21,602 bases of DNA from GWF2-43-63 sp964559205 (GTDB lineage: Bacteria > Bacteroidota > Bacteroidia > Bacteroidales > DTU049): positions 1 to 21,602 of the forward strand of contig CAZLHV010000034.1 in NCBI GenBank assembly GCA_964559205.1, given 5' to 3'. The stretch's first letter is position 1; every line of letters begins with the position of its first letter. Positions 15,638 to 21,472 of the stretch are shown piece after piece. Under the pieces are notes generated by a model, which was not told where the DNA came from, did not search any database, and saw only the letters and a program-made list of their open reading frames with translations. Made by a program: the position numbers and the translations under genes.

Positions 15638-16330
15638 ATGCAATGCGAAATTCTTTGGGAAGACGACATCGCCATGGCAGTAAACAAGCCCGCCAATGTC
15701 CTTGTTCATCATTCGGCCTATTCAGGCTGCGAAAACGAGATGACGTTGCTTGAATTGCTGAAAGAACACAATGTGCCCCACGTGTTTCCGCTTCACAGGC
15801 TCGACAGAAAAACATCCGGAATTGTATTGCTCGCCAAACGGAGAAGCGATGTGTCAGTCTTTCAGAAATTATTCGATGACCAGAAAATTTCAAAAATCTA
15901 CCTCGCTCTTTTGCGTGGACACACCAATGACGCAGGGATTATCGATTCGCCTGTAAGAAACGACCGCGGTCACTACCGCGAAGCCCTGACCACTTATCAA
16001 TGCAAAGACAAGTATGAACTGAATTTTGAAATTCCACCCTACTCCACAGCCAGGTACAGTCTGGTTGAAATGGAGCCAAAAACTGGCAGGCTTCATCAAC
16101 TAAGGGTTCATGCCAATAAAATTGCCCATCCGGTTATTGGAGATCCAAAGCATGGAAACCGGCACCATAACCACTATTTCGCAAATCAATTGGGCATACC
16201 TTTTTTGTTCCTGCACGCCAGAGAGATCAGATTTTCCCACCCGATTACAAATAATGAAATCAGCATCATTGCACCATTGCCAGCTTTTTGGGAGCGCTTT
16301 GATGAAATCAGAAAAAAGATGAGTGTTTGA
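15638..16330 (+). CDS. RluA-family pseudouridine synthase, TruC-like
   Basis: 230 residues from MQCEILWEDD. Converts uridine to pseudouridine in RNA. The RluA catalytic motif is HRLDRKTSGIVLLAK with nucleophile D56. Other family blocks: ILWEDDIAMAVNKPANVLVH at the N-terminus, KIYLALLRG, TGRLHQLRVHANKIAHPVIG (149-168) and GDPKHGNRHHN (168-178). The last block with HN and FLFLHA resembles TruC, which modifies U65 of tRNA, more than the rRNA enzymes RluA/C/D; there is no N-terminal S4 domain, also as in TruC. The exact substrate is inferred. The start is fixed by the promoter box directly upstream. The following T9SS gene has its own promoter. Confidence 0.9.
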   Translation: MQCEILWEDDIAMAVNKPANVLVHHSAYSGCENEMTLLELLKEHNVPHVFPLHRLDRKTSGIVLLAKRRSDVSVFQKLFDDQKISKIYLALLRGHTNDAGIIDSPVRNDRGHYREALTTYQCKDKYELNFEIPPYSTARYSLVEMEPKTGRLHQLRVHANKIAHPVIGDPKHGNRHHNHYFANQLGIPFLFLHAREIRFSHPITNNEISIIAPLPAFWERFDEIRKKMSV

Positions 16331-16401
16331 GTTGCTCCATGTAACTGAGCAATATTTCGATAAGAACAAACATGCCCACTGAACCCTGTGCTCAAAACAA
16401 T

Positions 16402-16419
16402 CTCCGGAAAGTTCCGGAG
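16402..16419. other. GC-rich hairpin between the pseudouridine synthase and T9SS cargo genes
   Basis: Arms CTCCGGAA (16402-16409) and TTCCGGAG (16412-16419) are perfectly complementary; folding with a four-base loop leaves seven pairs. No T-run follows on the plus strand, so it is not a standard terminator. It lies 72 bases after the upstream stop and could protect a 3' end or be a protein site. Confidence 0.45.
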
Positions 16420-16441
16420 TGAAAACCAGTAATATATCTGC

Positions 16442-16449
16442 TATCTTTG
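16442..16449 (+). promoter_or_regulatory. -7 element TATCTTTG for the Omp28-like gene
   Basis: Exact TAnnTTTG with 14 bases to the ATG at 16464. This supports 16464, which also gives a signal peptide, over the in-frame start at 16419, which precedes the box. Confidence 0.6.
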
Positions 16450-16463
16450 CAAAAACTCCACCA

Positions 16464-17966
16464 ATGCAAAAATTATCAACATTTATCAGCACAATAATCC
16501 TTTTAACGGGACTGCAGGTCAATGCACAGTTTTCTATTCCCAAAGTATTGATTGAGGTTTTTACGGGTTCATGGTCAGGTTATTCTCCCGATGGTGCAGT
16601 TAAGCTTGAAACGGTTTTGAGCGACTACGAGAACGCTATTGCCGTGAACATTCATAACGGCGATGCCATGACCATTTCGGAGGAATCGGATCTGACCGGG
16701 TTTTATTCGCCTGCCTATCCCCAGGCTGTTTTGAACCGTACAGGCACGCTCTATTCGCGGGGTTCATGGCTTTCGACCACCGGCACCATGCTGCAGACGC
16801 CGGCAACCGTTACCGTCTCCTTCGATTCCATACGATACAATTCGGGGACGAGGCTGCTCGACGTTTACATTAAAGCAGTGTTTACCGGAGCAGAAGCCGG
16901 CGACATGCGATTCAACTGCATTGTGAGCGAAGACATGGTGACTGGTACCGGCTCAGGCTATGATCAGGTGAATTATGATAATTCAACCCCGGGACATCCC
17001 TATTATGGGGCTGGCAATCCAATTATTGGTTACGAACACCTGTATGTAGCACGCGACTATCTGGGAGGCGCATGGGGCATTTCAGGCTATATCCCTGCTT
17101 CGGTTACCCTGGGAACCACGGCCACCTATCATTTTTCGACCGCATTGAATGCATCATGGAACGAAAATAACATTACCCTCATTGGGTTTGTATGCAATTA
17201 CGACGGGTCCGCTTTGGGTGACCGCCGCATTCTGAATTCGGTAGAATTTTCAGGATTGTTTCCTCCCGAGCCTGAAATGACGCTGAGCAGCCACCTTGTT
17301 TGTCGCGGAAATACCATTGACTACAGTTATGCCGGAACGGACGATGCAACCCAATATTACTGGGAATTTGCAGGGGGCACACCGGCCACATCGACTGCAA
17401 TGGATCCGGGTCCGGTCTATTATGATGTGGCAGGAAACTACACCACTAAACTAACTGTTACCGGCATTGCAGGCTCAGCATCGGTGCTTGGAAGCGTCAG
17501 CATCATTGGCATCGACACCCAGGTGAATCTCACCGACAGCTCACTGATTGCCAACCTCGGCGGAGCCACTTACCAATGGTATGACTGCAGCTCAGGATTT
17601 GTTGCACTGAGCGGCGAAACAAACCGCGAATTTGTTCATCCGGGCAGCGGCGAATATGCGGTGGTTATTTCTTCAGGCGCTTGCACCGATACTTCCAAGT
17701 GCATTGATGTGCAGAGCTTTTCGATCGATGAGCCGACGCTGACTCTGTTTACCATGTATCCCAATCCCTCGGACGAGGTGGTCAACTTTGCGTGGTCCGG
17801 AACAGGAAGGCTGCGCATCGGAACCATGGACGGACGCCTGGTGTCGGAAACGCAATGCGGCATAGAACAAACAGCTGCACACATGAAGCTGGAACCCGGT
17901 TCCTATGTGGTTTCTTTCATCGGTGAGCAAGGCATTGAAACCAAACGCTTGTTGATCACCCGCTGA
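16464..17966 (+). CDS. Omp28-like T9SS type A cargo protein with PKD domain
   Basis: 500 residues. Signal peptide MQKLSTFISTIILLTGLQVNA. Residues about 25-260 resemble Omp28-related proteins: PKVLIEVFTGSWSGYSPDG followed by a thioredoxin-like body (IAVNIHNGDAM, AYPQAVLNRTG). The family normally has TGxWCxxCP; here W37-S38-G39-Y40-S41 shows both Cys replaced by Ser, so no CxxC redox centre. Residues about 275-350 form a PKD-like domain (YYWEFAGGTPATS, YYDVAGNYTTKLTV). A second Ig-like part follows (NLGGATYQWYDCSSG). The end is a type A sorting domain: TMYPNPSDEVVNFAW … MDGRLV … LEPGSYVVSFIG … KRLLITR. The product is expected to be cell-surface anchored or secreted by T9SS. Confidence 0.88.
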   Translation: MQKLSTFISTIILLTGLQVNAQFSIPKVLIEVFTGSWSGYSPDGAVKLETVLSDYENAIAVNIHNGDAMTISEESDLTGFYSPAYPQAVLNRTGTLYSRGSWLSTTGTMLQTPATVTVSFDSIRYNSGTRLLDVYIKAVFTGAEAGDMRFNCIVSEDMVTGTGSGYDQVNYDNSTPGHPYYGAGNPIIGYEHLYVARDYLGGAWGISGYIPASVTLGTTATYHFSTALNASWNENNITLIGFVCNYDGSALGDRRILNSVEFSGLFPPEPEMTLSSHLVCRGNTIDYSYAGTDDATQYYWEFAGGTPATSTAMDPGPVYYDVAGNYTTKLTVTGIAGSASVLGSVSIIGIDTQVNLTDSSLIANLGGATYQWYDCSSGFVALSGETNREFVHPGSGEYAVVISSGACTDTSKCIDVQSFSIDEPTLTLFTMYPNPSDEVVNFAWSGTGRLRIGTMDGRLVSETQCGIEQTAAHMKLEPGSYVVSFIGEQGIETKRLLITR

Positions 17967-18007
17967 TCTGGTAACATATCGTTGCACCGGGCAAGCCATT
18001 GCTGACA

Positions 18008-18034
18008 TTGTCAACAGGAAAAATGCTAATTTTG
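18008..18034 (+). promoter_or_regulatory. Promoter of the cyclophilin gene: TTG (18008-18010), TAATTTTG (18027-18034)
   Basis: Exact TAnnTTTG box with a TTG 16 bases upstream, close to the usual Bacteroidota spacing. It lies 21 bases before the ATG at 18056 and excludes the longer in-frame starts at 17999 and 18023, which precede or overlap it. Confidence 0.6.
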
Positions 18035-18055
18035 CACAAACAATTTGTCTTCATC

Positions 18056-18490
18056 ATGAAAGCACTCATCCATACCGCACGCGGCACCATGAAGGTGGAA
18101 TTCTTTGAACAGGACGCTCCGAACACCGTAGCCAACTTTGTAAAACTGGCCAAAAGCGGTTTTTACGACGGTCTGAATTTCCACCGTGTGATTCCCGAAT
18201 TTGTGATTCAGGGCGGCTGCCCGAATGGAACCGGCGCCGGTGGCCCGGGATACACCATTAAATGTGAAACCAGTGGCGGCAATCAGTATCACGATCGCGG
18301 CGTGCTTTCGATGGCACATGCAGGCAAGGATACGGGTGGTTCGCAGTTTTTTATCTGCCACAACCGCCAAAACACGGCTCACCTCGACCGCAAACACACC
18401 TGCTTTGGAAAAGTCAGCGAAGGCCTTGAAGTGATCGATGCCATTCGTCCGGGCGATGAGATTGAAAGCATTGTGATTGTTGAGGAATAG
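18056..18490 (+). CDS. Cyclophilin-type peptidyl-prolyl cis-trans isomerase
   Basis: 144 residues, start MKALIHTARG. Catalyses Xaa-Pro isomerisation during folding. No signal peptide, so cytoplasmic. Family motifs in order: DAPNTVANFVKLAKSGFYDG, FHRVIPEFVIQGG (42-54, with catalytic R44 and Q52), GTGAGGPGY, LSMAHAG (84-90), GGSQFFI (94-100) and LDRKHTCFGKV (110-120). The Trp that confers cyclosporin binding in CypA is His at about 109 here, as in many bacterial PpiB proteins. Its size matches a single-domain PpiB-type enzyme. It is separated by 89 bases from the T9SS cargo gene, has its own promoter and is followed by a strong hairpin terminator. Confidence 0.95.
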   Translation: MKALIHTARGTMKVEFFEQDAPNTVANFVKLAKSGFYDGLNFHRVIPEFVIQGGCPNGTGAGGPGYTIKCETSGGNQYHDRGVLSMAHAGKDTGGSQFFICHNRQNTAHLDRKHTCFGKVSEGLEVIDAIRPGDEIESIVIVEE

Positions 18491-18583
18491 GAATTGTGGC
18501 TGGTAGAGCCTTTAACAGAAGCGGGTCTTAGTAACTGTCTAAATTTCCATTATAATCGTAGATGAGGAAAAACTTTACGGTAG

Positions 18584-18645
18584 AAAAGCAGTCGCATTTC
18601 GATACATCCGCCGGTAGGCGGACACTCAATGTGACTGCTTTTTTT
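18584..18645 (+). terminator. Long stem terminator with a nested palindrome
   Basis: The outer arms AAAAGCAGTCGCATT (18584-18598) and AATGTGACTGCTTTT (18628-18642) pair along 15 positions with one G-U pair. Seven T residues span 18639-18645. The 29-base interior holds a second perfect hairpin (18607-18622). It lies 93 bases after the cyclophilin stop and before the convergent membrane-protein gene; on the minus strand a four-T tail may also give weak termination. Confidence 0.85.
18607..18622. repeat. REP-like palindrome TCCGCC-GGTA-GGCGGA inside the terminator loop
   Basis: A six-base perfect inverted repeat with a GGTA loop, much more GC-rich than its surroundings, at the apex of the terminator stem. 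Similar CCGCC/GGCGG palindromes are dispersed in many Bacteroidota genomes, which suggests an inserted mobile palindrome. Only one copy is seen in this window. Confidence 0.5.
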
Positions 18646-18716
18646 GTAGACAATAGAAGACCACAATTTCCATATTAGGGAAAGCAAGACTGTTACTTAG
18701 AAAAACTCATCATTCT

Positions 18717-19196
18717 TTACAAATATCTTCTCACTTTTTTTGAATATTGCTGATATTGATGCCTGAAGCGTTGCAAAAGGAATTTTTCTTCTGCCAGAAT
18801 TATGAAATGGTAAATGGCAATACTGTATGCCGCAGCTACCAGCACCAAAATGCTTTGAAGATAAACAAGTGCCGCAATACTCAGCAAATTGAAGCCAACG
18901 TACATTGGATTTCGGCTTATCCGGTACAAACCACCGCTTTTGAAAATGGTATTCTCGGTTGGCAAGCCAAGTCGGGTCGATTTGCCAAGATTAATCAAAC
19001 TCAATACAACCATTAGCAATGCGGCTATCAGTAGTGCAATAGAAATGCATTCAGCATATAGATTTGGAATTATGCCTCCCGGCTTTTGCCCGAAGGCTCG
19101 CCATACGGCATAAACCCAAATAAAATATCCAGCAAATTTTCCACTGTAAAAAAACACTGGATGAATACTTGCGTTTCCGATAAGTCGCTTTATCAT
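18717..19196 (-). CDS. Isoprenylcysteine carboxyl methyltransferase-like membrane protein
   Basis: 159 residues from the ATG at 19196; a TTG two codons upstream (19202) would overlap the preceding stop as TTGA. There are four likely membrane segments (about 15-35, 47-70, 100-122, 122-136). The ICMT/phospholipid-methyltransferase signature is GLYRISRNPMYVGF (89-102), followed by H130, E136-E137 and FLLQRFRHQYQQYSKKVRRYL-like basic end (from 139). Such small bacterial proteins use S-adenosylmethionine on lipid or unknown substrates; the substrate is not known here. Bacterial members are often found beside cation-efflux genes. It begins two bases after the CDF exporter stop, so it is the last gene of the marR - CDF - methyltransferase operon. 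Confidence 0.85.
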   Translation of the reverse strand: MIKRLIGNASIHPVFFYSGKFAGYFIWVYAVWRAFGQKPGGIIPNLYAECISIALLIAALLMVVLSLINLGKSTRLGLPTENTIFKSGGLYRISRNPMYVGFNLLSIAALVYLQSILVLVAAAYSIAIYHFIILAEEKFLLQRFRHQYQQYSKKVRRYL

Positions 19197-19198
19197 TG

Positions 19199-20074
19199 TC
19201 AATCGAATTTGTGAAAGAAATTTTTGGGTTCAACATGTACTGTTGAAACAATATTCAGCTTTTCGAATATGAGTTCTTCGAGTCTGGTTGTCATTTGATG
19301 ACCCGTTTCGATATTGATTGAGCCATCGAGTTTGATGTGAAAGGTGAGTTCGCGATGAGCCACATAGTTGTGAATGTGGTAATGATGTGGTTCAATGTTG
19401 TCAGAATATGTTTCTTTAATCAACTTATCGATTTCTAAAATCAGTTCGGGGCTTGGTTCTTCGCCCAGCAATTGATTGATGGCGTCTCTGATAATTTCGT
19501 ATGTGGCATAGAATAGCATTAATGAAATGATGATGCCTAATAAACTGTCAATCCACCAATATGTACCGGCGAAAAATATTCCAATAAGCACTGCAACCGA
19601 CGAAAGTGCATCGGAACGATGATGCCAGCCATCGGCTTTAATGGACACATTGCCTGTTTTTCGGTAAATGTAGAAGGCATATTGTGCCAACGCTTCTTTC
19701 ACAACAATTGAAACAATGGTAACCACAATGGCCAGCATCCCGAAATTGGCCGAATCCCGGTCGCGCATCGAAATAATTGAGTCTTGCATAAAACTAAATG
19801 CAATTATTCCAAGCAAAACGCCGATGAAAATGGCAGTGATTTGTTCCCATCGTCCGTGACCAAATGGGTGCTTTCGGTCGGGCTTGCGTGTTGAAAGCTT
19901 TACCCCTCCAATGACAAAAATTGAGCTCAATGAATCGGAGAGTGTGTGCCATGCATCGGCTGTGAGTGCCAATGAACCGGTTACAATTCCAGCCCACATT
20001 TTCAATCCGAATAAAGCGGTGTTGATGACTACGGATACGATCCCTTCGGTGTATCCTGCCTTGCTTTTGTCCAT
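19199..20074 (-). CDS. Cation diffusion facilitator, zinc-type exporter
   Basis: 291 residues. Exports divalent metal by proton exchange at the inner membrane as a dimer. Six membrane segments are visible (about 11-31, 35-60, 79-97, 112-132, 156-171, 174-195), then a cytoplasmic domain (about 205-291). The metal site reads ADAWHTLSD in TM2 (H43, D47) and ADGWHHRSD in TM5 (H151, D155); the HxxxD/HxxxD pair is the zinc-selective pattern in this family. HPFGHGRWE (69-77) follows TM2. The cytoplasmic part has a His cluster (PHHYHIHNYVAH, 229-240) and H280, as expected for regulatory metal binding. It lies 47 bases after marR in the same direction. Zinc is favoured; other metals are not excluded. 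Confidence 0.94.
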   Translation of the reverse strand: MDKSKAGYTEGIVSVVINTALFGLKMWAGIVTGSLALTADAWHTLSDSLSSIFVIGGVKLSTRKPDRKHPFGHGRWEQITAIFIGVLLGIIAFSFMQDSIISMRDRDSANFGMLAIVVTIVSIVVKEALAQYAFYIYRKTGNVSIKADGWHHRSDALSSVAVLIGIFFAGTYWWIDSLLGIIISLMLFYATYEIIRDAINQLLGEEPSPELILEIDKLIKETYSDNIEPHHYHIHNYVAHRELTFHIKLDGSINIETGHQMTTRLEELIFEKLNIVSTVHVEPKNFFHKFD

Positions 20075-20121
20075 GATGTTTTTTTCAGAAGTAAATGATG
20101 TAAAAATATTCTTGATGCCGC

Positions 20122-20556
20122 TTAATTTTGTGAGATTTTCATCGAATGAACGGCCTTGTTGAGTAAAACAATAAGGATTTCTTTTTCCGATTCCGAAAGA
20201 CCTTGCGTAAGCAGCGATGCAATTTTCTGGTGAAGTTCGGTATGTATTTGAGCTGCTTTTTCGCCTTTTTCGGTTAGGTGAACATGGGCCGACCGACGGT
20301 CGCTATCCGATTTTGCACGGGTAATTAATCCACATTCGTGTAAACGATCGAGCATAAGCGACGCCGAAGGCTTTGTTATCTGAAGATTTTGAGCCAACTC
20401 GGTGAGTGTTGGATTTTTCATTTCGTTGATGAGTTCAATGCATGTGAGCTGACGCGCTGTCAGAATTTTCAAATCCGATTGCTGCTTCATTTCTTCTTCG
20501 AGCAACTCGCTTTTATGCAAAATGGTACTGATCAACTCTTCAAGATTGTATGCCAT
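20122..20556 (-). CDS. MarR-family transcriptional regulator
   Basis: 144 residues from MAYNLEELIS (20556); a longer frame from 20598 would run through the promoter and operator. Winged-helix DNA-binding part: LTARQLTCIELI, the HTH from PTLTELAQ to LMLDRLHECG (about 49-76), then the wing with D84-SDRRSAHVHLTEKG (DxRR signature). C-terminal helices for dimerisation hold H105 and H109 (IHTELHQ), an HxxxH spacing like the zinc ligands of the MarR-type zinc regulators AdcR/ZitR; the other AdcR ligands are not evident. It heads an operon with the zinc-type CDF exporter, and a perfect dyad overlaps its promoter, so autorepression relieved by a metal or other ligand is likely. Confidence 0.93.
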   Translation of the reverse strand: MAYNLEELISTILHKSELLEEEMKQQSDLKILTARQLTCIELINEMKNPTLTELAQNLQITKPSASLMLDRLHECGLITRAKSDSDRRSAHVHLTEKGEKAAQIHTELHQKIASLLTQGLSESEKEILIVLLNKAVHSMKISQN

Positions 20557-20571
20557 GGGAGATATTTTTGA

Positions 20572-20579
20572 CAAAAGTA
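20572..20579 (-). promoter_or_regulatory. -7 element TACTTTTG of the marR operon
   Basis: Exact TAnnTTTG on the minus strand with 15 bases to the marR ATG at 20556. The dyad operator begins seven bases upstream of it. Confidence 0.6.
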
Positions 20580-20584
20580 ACATT

Positions 20585-20616
20585 TTGTTAGTTTGCACTA
20601 ACTAACTTTAAGTTTA
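20585..20616 (+). promoter_or_regulatory. Possible divergent promoter for the repeat ORF
   Basis: TTG at 20585-20587 and TAAGTTTA at 20609-20616 are 21 bases apart. The second box has one mismatch to TAnnTTTG. The pair spans the MarR dyad, so control would be shared with marR. Weak evidence on its own. Confidence 0.3.
20587..20602. promoter_or_regulatory. Dyad operator GTTAGT-TTGC-ACTAAC, probable MarR site
   Basis: Perfect six-base inverted repeat with a four-base centre, the right length for a MarR dimer. It lies directly upstream of the marR -7 box, where binding would block the polymerase, and overlaps the region where a plus-strand promoter for the divergent repeat ORF would lie. A further ACTAAC-like half (CTAAC) follows at 20602-20606. 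Confidence 0.65.
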
Positions 20617-20628
20617 ATTAATTGTTAA

Positions 20629-21249
20629 TTGTCGCTAATTGAAGTGACAGTCATGCAAAGCACACTTCAAGTCATGCAAAATGCAGTTACAGTAGTGCAA
20701 AATGGAGTTGCAGTAATGCAAAATGCAGTTGCAGTAGTTCAAAGCGTAGTTACAGTAATGCAAAACGCAGTTACAGTAGTGCAAAATGCAGTTACAGTAG
20801 TGCAAAACGATGTTGCAGTGATGCAAAATGAAGTTGCAGTCATGCAAAACCCGCTTCAAGTAGTGCAAAATGCAGTTTGAGTTGTGCAAAGCACGCTTCA
20901 AGTAGTGCAAAATGAAGTTGCAGTAGTGCAAAACACACTTCATGTAGTGCAAAATGAAGTTGCAGTGATGCAAAATGCAGTTGCAATAGTTCAAAGCGCA
21001 GTTACAGTCGTGCAAAACGAAGTGACAGGAATGCAAAATGAAGTTGCAGTGGTGCAAAACAGACTTCGAGTCGTGCAAAACGATGTTGCAGTCATTCAAA
21101 ATGAAGTTACAGTCATTCAAAGCACACTTCAAGTCATGCAAAATGGAGTTGCAGTATTGCGAAGCGCAATTCAAACCGTTCAAAGACGTGGAGAACCATT
21201 GCAAGGTGTTGTGGCGCTGACGAAAAAGGAGCTTTCAGGGGCGAAATAG
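20629..21249 (+). pseudogene. Heptad-repeat protein ORF interrupted by one TGA
   Basis: The frame is open from 20629 (after TAA at 20626) to TAG at 21247-21249, except for TGA at 20878-20880. It encodes 26 seven-residue units of pattern V-[VM]-Q-[NS]-x-[VL]-x, then a non-repetitive tail GEPLQGVVALTKKELSGAK. Start is uncertain: TTG 20629, GTG 20644 or ATG 20653. There is no signal peptide or membrane segment. Positions 2 and 6 are spaced 3-4 like coiled-coil d and a sites, but the Val-rich, Gln/Asn-rich make-up could also favour beta structure. The codon evidence for plus-strand coding is that unit codon 1 is GT followed by any of four bases, and codons 2 and 6 vary only among V, M, I and L. 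The TGA is one C-to-T change from CGA, which occurs at the same place in unit 20. Function unknown. Confidence 0.55.
20650..21195 (+). repeat. Tandem array of 26 contiguous 21-bp repeats
   Basis: Units read approximately GTAGTGCAAAATGCAGTTGCA (21 bases, given here split as GTAGTGCAAAAT and GCAGTTGCA). All 26 are exactly 21 bp with no insertion or deletion; the CAA at codon 3 is kept in 25 of them. The last two units are decayed. There are no spacers, so it is not a CRISPR array. At six junctions the sequence forms the dyad TTGCA-N4-TGCAA. Confidence 0.93.
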
Positions 21250-21472
21250 AGATTGGTGGACTGTGAATGCTGTCATGACACACAAATGGCATACTACGAG
21301 CTCAAACAGTGAAAAAATAAGGGACTAACACAAGCCCCGGATCTTGAAATATTTTGAAATATTATTGTAAGTTTGTGTATTGCATTTCTGAGCTGATTGG
21401 GATTTGGGAGGTTGGATGGGGGAGATGTTGAATTATTATTTTCGAGAAATAGATTAACTAATAAAAAGCCTT
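21250..21472. other. Intergenic region after the repeat ORF
   Basis: The region between the repeat ORF and the next possible start has no coding signal. Apart from the promoter at 21344-21375 I see nothing; no terminator hairpin follows the TAG at 21249. Confidence 0.5.
21344..21375 (+). promoter_or_regulatory. Promoter: TTG (21344-21346) and TAAGTTTG (21368-21375)
   Basis: Exact TAnnTTTG box with a TTG 21 bases upstream, one of the best two-part matches in the window. It points to the right, toward the small frames near the window end, with about 97 bases of leader to the ATG at 21473. Confidence 0.5.

Noticed and set aside
20650..21195. CRISPR array
   Set aside because: The 21-bp units are contiguous with no unique spacers, and no cas genes are present.
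20635..21204. Uninterrupted 189-codon minus-strand ORF across the 21-bp array (YCNCILH-type repeats)
   Set aside because: Its unit-to-unit changes are non-conservative (Asp/Tyr/His/Asn, Asn/Lys), while the same changes are silent or aliphatic on the plus strand. Openness follows from the repeat consensus lacking stops.
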